A stretch of 64,000 nt of DNA from Cupriavidus sp. EM10 (GCF_018729255.1 NZ_CP076061.1:2418001-2482000), one strand, 5' to 3'. Positions 52,631 through 62,377 are shown, numbered from the stretch's first letter. Made by a program: numbers and translations. Notes: generated from the sequence alone by a model not told the origin.

Positions 52631-53506
52631 CTACGTCGCGGCGTTGACCTGCGTGCGCAGGTAGTCGACCACGCGCGCCACGCGCGGCGCCAGCGACCAT
52701 TCCGACCGGTGGATCAGCCACAGCTTGTCGATCACCGGCGCATGGCAGTCGAGCACCCGGATCTGCTCCTGCTGCGCGAACGCCTGCCGCGCATACCGCG
52801 GAATCACCGTAAAGCCAAAACCGCGCGCCACTGGTTCCAGCATCAGGCTCACCTGGTTGCTGAAACCCCGGCACGGTAGCGTATGCACGCCCGGATTGCC
52901 CGGATAGTGGCGGCTCAGCAGCCGGTTGGCCATGGCCTTGCCGTCGGGATGGTCGACAAAGCCGATGCGCTGCAGGTCGTCCCAGCCCACCACGTGTTCG
53001 GCGCCCGGATACACCAGCTCCAGCGGCTCTTCGCTGAACGGGGTGGCGGTCAGCCGGGGATCGTCGGGCTTGAGCGATACCAGCCCCACGTCGAAACGGT
53101 TCTGCAGCACGCTTTCCAGCACTTCGGCATCGGGCGCGAAGCGGTGGCGGATGATCAGCCCCGGCGTCTTGCCCTGCAGGTCCAGCAGGCGCGGATACAG
53201 GAACAGGCCGATGCTGCCGGGCGTGATCAGCCCCACCACGCCGCTTTCGCCATCGTCGACCAGCCGTGCGCGCAGGCGGTCGTTGGCCAGTTCCATGTCG
53301 GCGCAGTATTCCAGCAGTGCGCGGCCGGCTGGCGTCAGTTCAAGCGCGCGCGGGCGGCGGATCAGCAGCGGGCCCAGCGCGTCTTCGAGATGACGGATGT
53401 GCTGGCTGACGGCGGCCTGCGTCAGGCCCAGTTCGTCAGCCGCGCTGGTAAAGCTGCCGGTTTGGGCCAGCATGGCGAACGAGCGCAGCCATTGCGGGTT
53501 AAGCAT
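52631..53506 (-). CDS. LysR family regulator (ArgP/IciA-like)
   Basis: A 291-residue LTTR: HTH WLRSFAMLAQTGSFTSAADE then LTQAAVSQHIRHLEDALG, and a periplasmic-binding-like effector domain (LITPGSIGLFLYPRLLDLQ, FDVGLVSLKPDDPRL, GFTVIPRYARQAF). It is divergent from the Old Yellow Enzyme gene, with a T-N11-A-type palindrome in the gap, so it probably regulates that gene and itself. Confidence 0.85.
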   Translation of the reverse strand: MLNPQWLRSFAMLAQTGSFTSAADELGLTQAAVSQHIRHLEDALGPLLIRRPRALELTPAGRALLEYCADMELANDRLRARLVDDGESGVVGLITPGSIGLFLYPRLLDLQGKTPGLIIRHRFAPDAEVLESVLQNRFDVGLVSLKPDDPRLTATPFSEEPLELVYPGAEHVVGWDDLQRIGFVDHPDGKAMANRLLSRHYPGNPGVHTLPCRGFSNQVSLMLEPVARGFGFTVIPRYARQAFAQQEQIRVLDCHAPVIDKLWLIHRSEWSLAPRVARVVDYLRTQVNAAT

Positions 53507-53515
53507 AATGAACTC

Positions 53516-53530
53516 TTATCAAAACGATAA
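53516..53530. promoter_or_regulatory. LysR-type operator candidate (TTATC-N5-GATAA)
   Basis: TTATC-AAAAC-GATAA is a perfect inverted repeat that contains the T-N11-A pattern of LysR binding sites. It lies 10 bases upstream of the LysR start and about 70 bases upstream of the Old Yellow Enzyme gene. Confidence 0.6.
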
Positions 53531-53599
53531 CGGAAAGGTAGTTTTCATTATAGCTTGCCGTGTCTAATATCGCTGCATTGCAACACGCAGAGATCACAC

Positions 53600-54711
53600 A
53601 TGACTACGCCTGCACTTTTCACCCCGTTCACCCTGAAGGACGTTACGCTGCGCAACCGCATCGCGGTGCCCCCGATGTGCCAGTACAGCGCGGTCGATGG
53701 CTTCACCACCGACTGGCACCTGTCCCATTACGCCGGTCTGGCGCGCGGTGGCGCCGGCCTGGTGATCGTCGAGGCCACGGCCGTGTCGCCGGAAGGGCGT
53801 ATCTCCCCGGGAGACACGGGTTTGTGGAATGACGAGCAGGCCGTTGGCATGGCGCGCATCGCCGAGGCCATCAAGGCCGGCGGCGCCGTTCCGGGCATCC
53901 AGATCGCCCATGCCGGCCGCAAGGCCAGCGCCAATCGCCCGTGGGAAGGCGACGACCATATTGCCGAGGGCGACGCGCGCGGCTGGCAGACGATTTCCCC
54001 GTCGGCCAAGCCGTTCGGCGCGAATCTGGCCAAGATGCCCGAAGCGATGACGCAGGCCGATATCGCCCGCGTGCAGGCCGATTCGTGGCGGCCGCCAAGC
54101 GGGCGCTCGATGCCGGCTTCCAGTGGCTCGAACTGCACTTCGCGCACGGCTACCTGGCGCAGAGCTTCTTCTCCGTCCATGGCAACGAACGCACTGACGC
54201 CTATGGCAATGACGCCATCGGCCGTGGCCGCTTCCTGCTGGAAACGCTGGCCGCCGTGCGCGAGGTGTGGCCGCAGAACCTGCCGCTGACCGCCCGTTTC
54301 GGCGTGATCGAGTACGACGGCAACGACGAGCAGACGCTCAAGGAATCGATCGAACTGGTGCGCGCCATGCGCGAGGGTGGGCTGGACATGCTGAATGTCA
54401 GCGTCGGCTTTTCCACCCCCGACGCCAAGATCCCCTGGGGCCCGGCCTTCCTGGCACCGATCGCCGAGCGCGTGCACCGCGAGGCCGGCCTGCCGGTGGC
54501 CTCGTCGTGGGGCATCGACGACCCCGTGGTGGCCAACCGCGTGGTCGAGGAAGGCCAGATGGATCTGGTGATGGTGGGCCGCGCGATGCTGGGCAACCCG
54601 CACTGGCCGTACCAGACCGCCATGAAGCTGGGCATGGAGCGTCCGTCGTGGGTGCTGCCCGCGCCGTACGCCCATTGGCTGGAACGCTACCGCGTGCAGT
54701 CGGCGGCCTGA
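53600..54711 (+). pseudogene. NADH:flavin oxidoreductase/Old Yellow Enzyme (YqjM-type), frameshifted
   Basis: An FMN-dependent ene-reductase. The first frame gives LFTPFTLKDVTLRNRIAVPP, MCQYSAVDGFTTDWHLSHY, GLVIVEATAVSPEGRISPGD, GIQIAHAGRKAS and stops making sense after VQADS. From 54085 the -1 frame continues with AAAKRALDAGFQWLELHFAH, GYLAQSFFSVHGNERTDAYG and the C-terminal MVGRAMLGNPHWPY. Restoring one T at 54082-54083 reads VQADFVAAAKRALDAG, giving 370 residues, the right size for the thermophilic-like (YqjM) OYE class, which has Cys26 in PPMCQYS and His-Ala-His in IAHAGRK. It is divergent from its likely LysR regulator. It reduces activated C=C bonds. Confidence 0.85.
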
Positions 54712-54739
54712 TCGGCGGTTGCCGGCACGGCTGATCGGG

Positions 54740-56194
54740 TCAGAACGATCCGACCAGCGTGCCCAGCACGATCACGGCCACCAGCGCCAGCAGCGGCCCG
54801 ACGATGCCGACCATCACGATGCCGCCGTAGCTTTGGCGGTGCGTGGAGCCGCAGACGGCCAGCAGCGTGACCACGGCGCCGTTGTGCGGCAAGGTGTCGA
54901 GCGTCCCCGCGCTCATCACGGCCACTCGATGCAGCACGGCGGGATCGAGCCCGATTTCCAGCGCCCGCGCCAGGTAGGTGCCGCCCAGTGCATCGAGCGC
55001 GATGGTCAGCCCGCCCGAGGCCGACCCCGTCAGCGCCGACAGCACGTTCGTGGCCACGGCCAGCGACACCAGCGGGCCGCCTTCGATCGACAGCACCCAG
55101 TCCCGCACCACCGCAAAGCCCGGTAGTGCGGCAACCACGGCCCCGAAGCCAACCAGGCTGGCCACGCTGAGCACCGGCAGCGCCGCCGCATGGGCGCCAG
55201 CGCCCATGGTGTCGCGCAGCGCGGTCAGGCGCCGCCAGTTCAGCAGCACCAGGCTCAGGATGGCCGCCGCCAGCGCCACGATCACGGACCATACGCCGCC
55301 CACGGCCTGCAAGGTAGTGGCGCCCCATTCGGGCAGCGACAGGTAATCCGCGTCAAGGCGTGGCAGCACGGCCAGGCTCATCGTCAGGTTCACCGCGATC
55401 ACCACCACCAGCGGCAGCAGCGCCACCAGCGGGCCGGGCGGCTGGGCGCTGCGCTGGCCGTGCAGCGTTTCGGCCGGATCGAACTCATGCGCGGTACTGG
55501 CCCGCTCGCGGATCAACGGCCGCTCGGCCACTTCCTCCACGCCGGCCGACATCCCTTCACCATACCCTTCGCCCTTGCGGCGCGCGGCCGCTTCGCAGCG
55601 TGCCAGCCACCACATGCCGAACGCCAGCATGAGCAGGCTGGCGATGATGCCCAGCCCCGGCGCCGCAAACGGCGTGGTGCTGAAGAACGGCATCGGGATG
55701 GCGTTCTGGATGGCCGGCGTGCCGGGCAGCGCCGACATCGTGAAGGTCGAGGTACCGAGCACGATGGCCGCCGGCATCAGCCGGTGCGGGATATTGGCCG
55801 CGCGGAACAGCGCGTGGGCCATCGGCGCCAGCACGAAGAACGCCACGAACAGGCTGACGCCGCCGTAGGTGAGCAGCGCCCCGGCCAGCACCACGGCCAG
55901 CATGGCGCGGCTGGGCCCGAGCGTGCGGGTCATCCAGTCGGCAATCGCGGTGACCGATCCGCTGTCGTCCATCAGCTTGCCGAACAGCGCGCCCAGCAGG
56001 AACAGCGGAAAGAATTGCGCCACGAAGCCGGCGGCCGTGCCCATGAAGGTCTGGGTCCAGTGGGCCAGCAGCGGCTCGCCCGCCGTGGCGGCAGCCAGCA
56101 GCGCGGCGGCCGGGGCGATCAGCAGGATGCTCCAGCCACGGAACGCCATCCAGATCATCGCCGCCAGGGCGATGACGATGCCGAGCAGGCCCAT
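54740..56194 (-). CDS. GntP family permease
   Basis: A 484-residue permease of the gluconate:H+ symporter (GntP) family with about 12 TM segments: MGLLGIVIALAAMIWMAFRG, FPLFLLGALFGKLMDDSGSV, GVSLFVAFFVLAPMAHALF and TGSASGGLTIALDALGGTYL. A charged cytoplasmic loop is near residue 225. Start at ATG 56194 with AGGAGGT upstream. It follows a patatin gene by two bases, so the two form an operon. The substrate is likely a sugar acid or hydroxy acid, which would fit the sugar-acid cluster a little downstream. Confidence 0.86.
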   Translation of the reverse strand: MGLLGIVIALAAMIWMAFRGWSILLIAPAAALLAAATAGEPLLAHWTQTFMGTAAGFVAQFFPLFLLGALFGKLMDDSGSVTAIADWMTRTLGPSRAMLAVVLAGALLTYGGVSLFVAFFVLAPMAHALFRAANIPHRLMPAAIVLGTSTFTMSALPGTPAIQNAIPMPFFSTTPFAAPGLGIIASLLMLAFGMWWLARCEAAARRKGEGYGEGMSAGVEEVAERPLIRERASTAHEFDPAETLHGQRSAQPPGPLVALLPLVVVIAVNLTMSLAVLPRLDADYLSLPEWGATTLQAVGGVWSVIVALAAAILSLVLLNWRRLTALRDTMGAGAHAAALPVLSVASLVGFGAVVAALPGFAVVRDWVLSIEGGPLVSLAVATNVLSALTGSASGGLTIALDALGGTYLARALEIGLDPAVLHRVAVMSAGTLDTLPHNGAVVTLLAVCGSTHRQSYGGIVMVGIVGPLLALVAVIVLGTLVGSF

Positions 56195-56196
56195 GG

Positions 56197-57240
56197 TCAG
56201 ACCTCCTGCAGCAGTTCGTCGAGATAGAACGACGAGCGATGGCCCAGGTCGTCGCCATGCATGGCCAGGAACTGATCGGCCGCCGCGCGGCCTTCGTCGC
56301 GCAGCATGCACAGGAACGGCCATTCGGCATTCATCTTCGACGACGAGCCAAGCTCGGCCATGCGCTCGCTGGCGATGCGGTGGATGCGCATGTGGGCCCA
56401 CTGGGCGCCCTCGGCGGCGCCGGGATCGGCCACGCGCTGCAGCACGGCGATCATGCGCAGTTCCTTGAGCAGCGCCGCGTTGAACGATATCTCGTTGACC
56501 CGGCTCAGGATGTCGCGCGCCGTGCGCGGCACGCCGGAGCGGGCCACCGGGTTGATCTGCACGAGGATGGTGTCGCGCGACTGGCACTCCCGCACCAGCG
56601 GCGTGATGGTGGGATTGCCGGCGTAGCCGCCGTCCCAATACGGCACACCATCGATTTCCACGGCCTGGAACACGGTGGGCAGGCAGGCCGACGCCAGCAG
56701 CACGCTGGCCGTGACCTCGGTGTTCTTGAACACGCGGCCACGCCCGGTTTCCACGTTGGTGGCGGTGACGAACAGGTGGATCGGTGCCTGGGCCAGCACA
56801 TCGAAATCGATGGTGGCCTGCAGCACCTCGGCCAGCGGATTGCTGCCGGCGCGGTTCAGGTCATAGGGCGACCAGATGCGCGCGGCCAGGTCGGCGGCGA
56901 CGAACAGCGGGGAGTTGTCGAGCGTCCAGCGCCCCAGGATCACATCGAGCGGACTGCGCCGGAACGGGCTGAAGCGGGCGGCATCGGATACCCGCTGCCA
57001 GAAAGCCTCCAGCGCCTGACGCGCCCCGGCCGCCCCGTTCAGCGCATGGCCGTAGACCAGCACCGCGGCATTCATCGCCCCGGCGGACGTGCCCGAGATG
57101 CCGTCGATATCCAGCCACGGCTCCTCCAGCAGCCGGTCCAGCACACCCCAGGTAAATGCCCCATGCGCGCCCCCGCCCTGCAGCGCCAGGTCGATCAGCA
57201 ACGGCGCGCGCGCCGCAGCGGTCTTGCCTTCCTCGTTCAT
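56197..57240 (-). CDS. Patatin-like phospholipase
   Basis: A 347-residue serine hydrolase with the patatin dyad: oxyanion loop LALQGGGAHGAFTWGVLDRL, nucleophile elbow GISGTSAGAMNAAV (GxSxG) and the catalytic Asp in YWDGGYAGNP (DGG). Start at ATG 57240 with GGGAG upstream. No signal peptide, so it acts on cytoplasmic membrane lipids or as an injected/host-like effector cannot be shown. It is translationally close to the GntP permease gene downstream. Confidence 0.87.
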   Translation of the reverse strand: MNEEGKTAAARAPLLIDLALQGGGAHGAFTWGVLDRLLEEPWLDIDGISGTSAGAMNAAVLVYGHALNGAAGARQALEAFWQRVSDAARFSPFRRSPLDVILGRWTLDNSPLFVAADLAARIWSPYDLNRAGSNPLAEVLQATIDFDVLAQAPIHLFVTATNVETGRGRVFKNTEVTASVLLASACLPTVFQAVEIDGVPYWDGGYAGNPTITPLVRECQSRDTILVQINPVARSGVPRTARDILSRVNEISFNAALLKELRMIAVLQRVADPGAAEGAQWAHMRIHRIASERMAELGSSSKMNAEWPFLCMLRDEGRAAADQFLAMHGDDLGHRSSFYLDELLQEV

Positions 57241-57350
57241 CCGACGCTCCCGAAGGTGAAACACGTGAGGTACAAGCCGCTCTATTATTTGTTGTGCGGT
57301 GCAACTTAGGCAAGGCGATGGTTTCGCTGCGTGTTCGCTATCGTTATACT

Positions 57351-57371
57351 TGTACAGTTAATTGGACATGT
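57351..57371 (+). promoter_or_regulatory. YefM-type operator palindromes
   Basis: TGTACA (57351-57356) followed after nine bases by ACATGT (57366-57371), just upstream of the antitoxin gene. YefM-YoeB operators of E. coli contain TGTACA-centred palindromes; the arrangement here fits autoregulation by antitoxin and complex. Confidence 0.55.
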
Positions 57372-57386
57372 ATGTGGAGTGCTCAA

Positions 57387-57656
57387 ATGCGCACAGTTCA
57401 TTTCTCGGATGCACGGAATAACCTCAAGGCCGTCATCGATCAGGCTATTGAGGATCACGACGCCGTGCTGATCACTCGCCGGGATGCCCCCAACGCGGTC
57501 ATCATGTCGCAGGAGCAATACGATAGCTGGGCGGAAACCATCTATCTGCTCAACTCGCCGGCAAATGCCGCGCACCTCGCCCGCTCGCTGGAACAGTTGC
57601 GAGCCGGGGAAACGCAATCGCGAAAGCTCATTGATCCGGACGATGCAGCGGAATGA
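57387..57656 (+). CDS. yefM: Antitoxin, Phd/YefM family
   Basis: An 89-residue antitoxin: the N-terminal DNA-binding part FSDARNNLKAVIDQAIEDHD, followed by VLITRRDAPNAVIMSQEQYD and a C-terminal toxin-neutralising tail (LRAGETQSRKLIDPDDAAE). Start at ATG 57387 with GGAG seven bases upstream. Its TGA overlaps the start of the toxin gene (ATGA), the usual order for type II systems. It binds YoeB and represses the operon. Confidence 0.88.
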   Translation: MRTVHFSDARNNLKAVIDQAIEDHDAVLITRRDAPNAVIMSQEQYDSWAETIYLLNSPANAAHLARSLEQLRAGETQSRKLIDPDDAAE

Positions 57657-57922
57657 CGCGCAACATCTTGTTCACCGCTGATGCGTGGGAGCAGTACCTC
57701 TTCTGGCAAGGGCAAGATCGGAAGACGCTAAGGCGCATCAATCAGCTGGTCGATGATGCACGGCGGTCTCCCTTTGAGGGCATCGGAAAGCCCGAGCCCT
57801 TGAAAGGAAACCTCGCAGGGTTCTGGTCGCGCCGCATCGATGACACCAATCGACTTGTCTATAAAGCCGACGACACTGCCGTCTCTATCGTCAGCTGTCG
57901 CTATCACTATGGCGACAGGTAG
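57653..57922 (+). CDS. yoeB: Toxin YoeB, ribosome-dependent mRNA interferase
   Basis: An 89-residue RelE/YoeB toxin: FTADAWEQYLFWQGQDRKTL, INQLVDDARRSPFEGIGKPEPLKG-type core (read as two parts) and the C-terminal WSRRIDDTNRLVY and SCRYHYGDR. The catalytic residues of YoeB, Glu46-Arg65-His83 in E. coli, have plausible counterparts (Glu near GKPE, Arg in RRIDD/TNRLVY, His in RYHYG). It cleaves mRNA at the ribosomal A site. The start overlaps the antitoxin stop. Confidence 0.9.
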   Translation: MTRNILFTADAWEQYLFWQGQDRKTLRRINQLVDDARRSPFEGIGKPEPLKGNLAGFWSRRIDDTNRLVYKADDTAVSIVSCRYHYGDR

Positions 57923-57964
57923 CGATAGGTACGCGTGAATTAGCCTACGTCGACGGCAGCAGCA

Positions 57965-57999
57965 GAAAGCTCCGCTCTCCCGCCTGGCGGGAGCGGAGC
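57965..57999 (-). terminator. Rho-independent terminator of the sugar-acid operon
   Basis: On the minus strand, a long GC-rich stem (GCTCCG and CTCCCGCC pairing with GGCGGGAG and CGGAGC around a two-base bulge) followed by TTTCTG. It lies about 30 bases after the rhamnonate-dehydratase-like gene and converges on yoeB. Confidence 0.75.
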
Positions 58000-58029
58000 A
58001 CGACATGGCGGGAGAGGCGGCAAGAAACC

Positions 58030-59205
58030 TTACCCAATCACCTCGAACTGATCGAAATACGCCTCGTTGAGCGTCAGCCCAAGCCCCGGCAGGTTGTCGT
58101 CCAGCTGCAGGTAGCCGTTGTCCGGCGTGGGTTCGCCCTTGAAGATGTAGTAGAACAGCTCGTTGCCGACCTCCACGTCGTGCACCGGGAAGAACTCGGA
58201 CATGGGTGACGCCGTCGATGCCATGGTCAGGTGGTAGTTGTGCATCTGGCCGGCATGGGGGATCACCGGCACCGACCACGCCTCGGCCATCGCGTTGATC
58301 TTCTGGGCGGCCGTGATGCCGCCCACCCGGTTCGTGTCGTACTGGATCACGTCGACGGCGCGCCGTTCCAGCAGGTCCTTGAAGCCGTATGACGTGAACT
58401 CGTGCTCGCCGCCCGAGATCGGGAACGGACTCATCTTCTTCAGCTCGGCATAGCCCTCGATATCGTCGGCGATGACCGGTTCCTCCAGCCAGCGCGGGTT
58501 GAACTCGGCCAGGCGCGGGATCATGCGGCGCGCGTATTCGAGCGTCCAGCCCATGTAGCACTCCAGCATGATGTCGACGCCGTCGCCCACCAGTTCGCGC
58601 AGCAGTCGCACCTGTTCAAGATTCTTCAGCATGCCGGCCGGCCCATCCTTGGGGCCGTAGCCGAAGCGCATCTTCATGGCCGTGAAGCCCTGGTCCAGGT
58701 AGCGCTGGGCCTCGCCCAGGAAGGCGTCGCGGTCGTCGTTGTTGTAGAGCTTCGACGCATAGCACCAGATCTTTTCCTTGGTACGCCCGCCCAGCAGCTT
58801 GAACACGGGCCGGCCGGTGGCCTTGCCCATCAGGTCCCACAGCGCGATGTCCACCGCCGAGATGGCCGCCATGCCGATACCCTTGCGGCCCCACGCATGC
58901 GTGCGGCGATACATCTTCTGCCACAGGTATTCGTTGTCGAACGGGTCCTGGCCGATCACGATCGGCGCCAGGTACTGGTCGACGATCTGCTTGGCCACGC
59001 GCGGCGCCAGCGCGCAGTTGCCGATGCCCACATGGCCGTCGTCGGTTTCCACCTCGACCACGAGCCAGCCGTGGAAGCGGAACGACCCCATGGCGTCGCC
59101 CCGGTCGAACAGGATGTCCGTGGCGTTGGTGCAGAAGTGGGCCTGCGGCGGCACCGTCTTGCCTTTCCATTCGAAGACGCGGGCGCGGACGTTGGTGATT
59201 TTCAT
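58030..59205 (-). CDS. L-rhamnonate dehydratase-like enolase superfamily enzyme
   Basis: A 391-residue sugar-acid dehydratase of the mandelate racemase group of the enolase superfamily. Visible landmarks are [20 protein letters not shown] and [11 protein letters not shown], a Lys-x-Arg in [11 protein letters not shown], metal ligands in [16 protein letters not shown] and [10 protein letters not shown], and the His-Asp dyad in [12 protein letters not shown] with [11 protein letters not shown]. Context and length fit rhamnonate dehydratase (RhmD), which makes 2-keto-3-deoxy-L-rhamnonate. Some residues differ from E. coli RhmD, so a related acid sugar is possible. It is the last gene of the Bug-PdxA-RhmD operon. 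Confidence 0.78.
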   Translation of the reverse strand: MKITNVRARVFEWKGKTVPPQAHFCTNATDILFDRGDAMGSFRFHGWLVVEVETDDGHVGIGNCALAPRVAKQIVDQYLAPIVIGQDPFDNEYLWQKMYRRTHAWGRKGIGMAAISAVDIALWDLMGKATGRPVFKLLGGRTKEKIWCYASKLYNNDDRDAFLGEAQRYLDQGFTAMKMRFGYGPKDGPAGMLKNLEQVRLLRELVGDGVDIMLECYMGWTLEYARRMIPRLAEFNPRWLEEPVIADDIEGYAELKKMSPFPISGGEHEFTSYGFKDLLERRAVDVIQYDTNRVGGITAAQKINAMAEAWSVPVIPHAGQMHNYHLTMASTASPMSEFFPVHDVEVGNELFYYIFKGEPTPDNGYLQLDDNLPGLGLTLNEAYFDQFEVIG

Positions 59206-59230
59206 AAGGGAGTCCTGGTGGCGTGGAGGG

Positions 59231-60256
59231 TCAGGCGGCCTGGGCGTCGGCCAGCCGGCGGGCGCCCATCTGGCAGGCCAGGTGAAAGGCCTGCAGCGTG
59301 GCGCCCGGATTGGCGCGGCCCTGCTGCGTGATATCGAAGGCGGTGCCGTGGGCCGGGGTGGTGATCGGCACGGGCAAGCCGCCCTGGACCGTCACGCCGC
59401 GCGAGAAGCCCATCAGCTTGATGCCGATCTGGCCCTGGTCGTGGTACATCGTGACGATGGCGTCGAACTGGCGCTGCTCCGGGCCGCCCTGGACCTTCAG
59501 GAAGATCGTGTCGGCGGGGAACGGTCCCTGCGCGGCCACGCCGCGAGACTGCGCCTCGGCCACGGCCGGGCCGATCACGTCGATTTCCTCGCGGCCGAAC
59601 GCGCCGTTGTCGCCGTTATGCGGGTTCAGGCCGCACACGGCAATGCGCGGGGTGGCCACGCCGGACCGGCGCAGCGCGTTGTCGATCAGGTCGATGGCGT
59701 CGCGCACGCGGGACGGCGTGATCAGGGCCGGTACTTCCTTGATGGCCACGTGCGACGTCACGCGCGACGTCCACAGCCCGTCCAGCACGTTGAATTCGCA
59801 GAACGGGCCGGTGTAGCCCAGTTTTTCGGCAAACCAGTGCAGTTCGTCGTTGTGGCCCATGCCGGCCGCGTGCATCGAGCTCTTGTTCAGCGGCCCGAAC
59901 AGGATGGCATCGGCCTGGCCGGCCTGCGCCAGCGTCACGGCCAGCTGCAGCGTACCCAGGCAATAGCGGCCGCCGGCGGCACTGGCCTCGCCGCGCGGAT
60001 AGGCGGGCTGGTCGTCCAGATTCCAGTGATACAGGCGCGGGCCGTGCTCGGTGCCCTGGAAGTCGGGGCGCTCCACCTCGGGCAGTGCCAGGCTCACGCC
60101 GGCCACTTCCATGCCGCGCCGCCATTCGTCGCGGTCGGCGATCAGCAGGATGCGCGCCTGCGCGGCCACGGGGTCGGCCAGCAGCCGGGCAATCAGTTCG
60201 GGGCCGATGCCGGCGGGGTCGCCGAGCACCATGGCAATACGGGGGCGTTGGGGCAT
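59231..60256 (-). CDS. PdxA family dehydrogenase (PdxA2-like)
   Basis: A 341-residue enzyme of the PdxA (4-hydroxythreonine-4-phosphate dehydrogenase) family: [16 protein letters not shown] at the N-terminus, [20 protein letters not shown] with a metal-binding His, [26 protein letters not shown], and [14 protein letters not shown] plus [11 protein letters not shown]. Its neighbours are sugar-acid genes, which suggests the PdxA2 branch that acts on phosphorylated tetronates or related catabolic intermediates rather than vitamin B6 synthesis. It starts at ATG 60256, two bases after the Bug stop. No DUF1537-type kinase is in the window. Confidence 0.83.
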   Translation of the reverse strand: MPQRPRIAMVLGDPAGIGPELIARLLADPVAAQARILLIADRDEWRRGMEVAGVSLALPEVERPDFQGTEHGPRLYHWNLDDQPAYPRGEASAAGGRYCLGTLQLAVTLAQAGQADAILFGPLNKSSMHAAGMGHNDELHWFAEKLGYTGPFCEFNVLDGLWTSRVTSHVAIKEVPALITPSRVRDAIDLIDNALRRSGVATPRIAVCGLNPHNGDNGAFGREEIDVIGPAVAEAQSRGVAAQGPFPADTIFLKVQGGPEQRQFDAIVTMYHDQGQIGIKLMGFSRGVTVQGGLPVPITTPAHGTAFDITQQGRANPGATLQAFHLACQMGARRLADAQAA

Positions 60257-60258
60257 GT

Positions 60259-61224
60259 TCAGTCCAGTTTGACGCCGAGTTCGGCGATCAGCTTGCCGTA
60301 GCGCGCATATTCGCTGCGCGAGAAGGCGTCGAATTGGGCGGGGTCCATCGTGCCGGCGACGGCGCCGACATCGGCCAGCCGGCGGATGGTGTCCGGGTCC
60401 TTCATCACCTGCGCCATGGCCGCGCTGATCTTCTGCAGCGTGGCGGGCGGCGTGCCGGCGGTGGCGTAGACGCCGTACCAGGTATTGGCCTGGATATCGG
60501 GCACGCCAGCTTCCTTGAGCGTCGGCACGTTGGGCAGCAGCGCCGAGCGCTTTTCCGACGTCACCGCCAGCGCCCGCAGCTTGCCGGCCTTGATATGGTT
60601 GATGACCGACGGCATGGTCTCGAAACTCATGTCGACCTGGCCGCCCATCAGGTCCACCAGTCCGCTGGCGCTGCTCTTGTACGGCACGTGCAGCATCTTG
60701 CCGTGGATCTGGTGCACGAAGGCTGCCGCCGCCAGATGCTGCGTGCTGCCGACGCCCGACGAGCTGTACCGGTACTTGTCCGGATGGGCCTGGATCTGGG
60801 CCACCAGCGTCTTCGCGTCCTGGATCGGCAACTGGGTGTTGACCACCAGCACGTTCGGCACCTGCGCCACCAGCGCCACCGGCGCCAGGTCCTTCAGCGG
60901 GTTGAACTGCAGCTTGAGCAGGTGCGGCGCGATGGCCTGAGACGTCGACACGCCCATCAGCAGCGTGTTGCCATCGGGCGGGGCCTTGGCGGTGATGTCC
61001 GCCGCGATGGTGTTCGAGGCGCCGGGGCGGTTGTCGACCACCACCGGCTGCTTGAGGATGGCGGCCAGCTTGTCCGAGACGATGCGCGCCATGATGTCGG
61101 TGCCGCCGCCCGGCGCGGCCCCCACCATCATGCGGATCGGGCGGGCGTCGTCGGCCCGGGCGCATGGCGCGGCCATGCCAAACATCGCGATACCGGCCAG
61201 GGTGCCGGCCATCCATGTCTTCAT
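60259..61224 (-). CDS. Bug family solute-binding protein
   Basis: A 321-residue periplasmic binding protein: signal peptide MKTWMAGTLAGIAMFGMAAP ending near ARAD, then RPIRMMVGAAPGGGTDIMAR, PVVVDNRPGASNTIAADITA and VPYKSSASGLVDLMGGQVDM, the Bug signatures. Start at ATG 61224 with GGAGACAGAC upstream. First gene of the minus-strand sugar-acid operon, divergent from the DHDPS-family gene; the ligand is probably the acid degraded by the pathway. Confidence 0.87.
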   Translation of the reverse strand: MKTWMAGTLAGIAMFGMAAPCARADDARPIRMMVGAAPGGGTDIMARIVSDKLAAILKQPVVVDNRPGASNTIAADITAKAPPDGNTLLMGVSTSQAIAPHLLKLQFNPLKDLAPVALVAQVPNVLVVNTQLPIQDAKTLVAQIQAHPDKYRYSSSGVGSTQHLAAAAFVHQIHGKMLHVPYKSSASGLVDLMGGQVDMSFETMPSVINHIKAGKLRALAVTSEKRSALLPNVPTLKEAGVPDIQANTWYGVYATAGTPPATLQKISAAMAQVMKDPDTIRRLADVGAVAGTMDPAQFDAFSRSEYARYGKLIAELGVKLD

Positions 61225-61456
61225 GTCTGTCTCCGTCGTGGGCAGTCTGCGCTGCGTGACGTCCACTATACGAAAGACCAGTGCCCCCGGAAAACTGAGC
61301 ATTTCTGAAGCGGCGATAAGCGGCACTGATATGCGGGTTAACGCGGTACGCCCGGCTGGAGCGATCACCGCAGGCGATCGGGGTATCGGCAGGATTCAAT
61401 AGGCAGCGCCCCCGGCGGCCCGTATATTGGGCGCCACACGACAACAAGGAGACAGC

Positions 61457-62377
61457 ATGGCCAACCCCGTGTATCGCGGCGTATTCCCGGTGGCGCCGAC
61501 CATCTTCGACGCCCAGGGCGGGCTTGACCTGGACGGCCAGCGCCGCTGCATCGACTTCATGATCGATGCCGGGTCGCACGGCCTGTGCATCCTGGCCAAT
61601 TTCTCGGAGCAGTTCGTGCTGACCGACGACGAGCGCCAGCTGCTGATGACCACGGTGCTCGACCACGTGGCGGGCCGCGTGCCGGTGATCGTCACCACCA
61701 CGCATTTCAGTTCGCGCATCTGTGCCGAGCGCAGCCGCGCCGCGCAGGATGCCGGCGCCGCCATGGTGATGGTCATGCCGCCTTATCACGGCGCCACGAT
61801 CCGCGTGCCGGAGCGCAGCATCCACGAGTTCTTCGCCACGGTGTCGGCGGCCATCGACATCCCGATCATGATCCAGGACGCCCCGGTCAGCGGCACCACG
61901 CTGTCGGCGCCGTTCCTGGCGCGCATGGCCCGCGAGCTGGCCAACGTGTCGTACTTCAAGATCGAGGTGCCGCAGGCCGCCGCCAAGCTGCGCGAACTGA
62001 TTGCGCTGGGTGGCGATGCCATCGTGGGGCCGTGGGACGGCGAGGAAGCCATTACGCTGATGGCCGACCTGGAGGCCGGGGCCACGGGGGCCATGACCGG
62101 GGCCGGCTATCCAGATGGCATCCGCCAGATCCTCGATGCCTGGCAGGCCGGCGATGCCGAGGGGGCCGCCGACCGCTACCAGCAATGGCTGCCGCTGATC
62201 AACTACGAGAACCGCCAGGGCTGGCTGGCCACGGCCAAGGTGCTGATGCAGGAAGGCGGCGTGATCCGATCGGATGCGGTACGCCATCCGCTGCAGCCGA
62301 TGCATCCGGCCACGCGCGAGGGTTTGCTGAAGGTGGCGCGCCGGCTCGACCCGCTGGTGCTGCGCTGGGGGCGCTGA
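61457..62377 (+). CDS. Dihydrodipicolinate synthase/N-acetylneuraminate lyase family aldolase
   Basis: A 306-residue class I aldolase: GVFPVAPTIFDAQGGLDLDG, SHGLCILANFSEQFVLTDDE (phosphate/carboxylate site), the catalytic Tyr in VMVMPPYHG, the Schiff-base Lys in VSYFKIEVPQAA, and GPWDGEEAITLMADLEAGATG. Start at ATG 61457 with AAGGAG upstream. Beside a rhamnonate-dehydratase-like gene it most likely cleaves a 2-keto-3-deoxy sugar acid into pyruvate (or equivalent) and an aldehyde. A LysR gene converges from downstream. Confidence 0.85.
   Translation: MANPVYRGVFPVAPTIFDAQGGLDLDGQRRCIDFMIDAGSHGLCILANFSEQFVLTDDERQLLMTTVLDHVAGRVPVIVTTTHFSSRICAERSRAAQDAGAAMVMVMPPYHGATIRVPERSIHEFFATVSAAIDIPIMIQDAPVSGTTLSAPFLARMARELANVSYFKIEVPQAAAKLRELIALGGDAIVGPWDGEEAITLMADLEAGATGAMTGAGYPDGIRQILDAWQAGDAEGAADRYQQWLPLINYENRQGWLATAKVLMQEGGVIRSDAVRHPLQPMHPATREGLLKVARRLDPLVLRWGR

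Noticed and set aside
59231..62305. 1024-residue minus-strand open frame ending as the PdxA-like protein
   Set aside because: Only the part from ATG 60256 is protein-like; upstream it reads the Bug and aldolase genes in wrong frames or strands.
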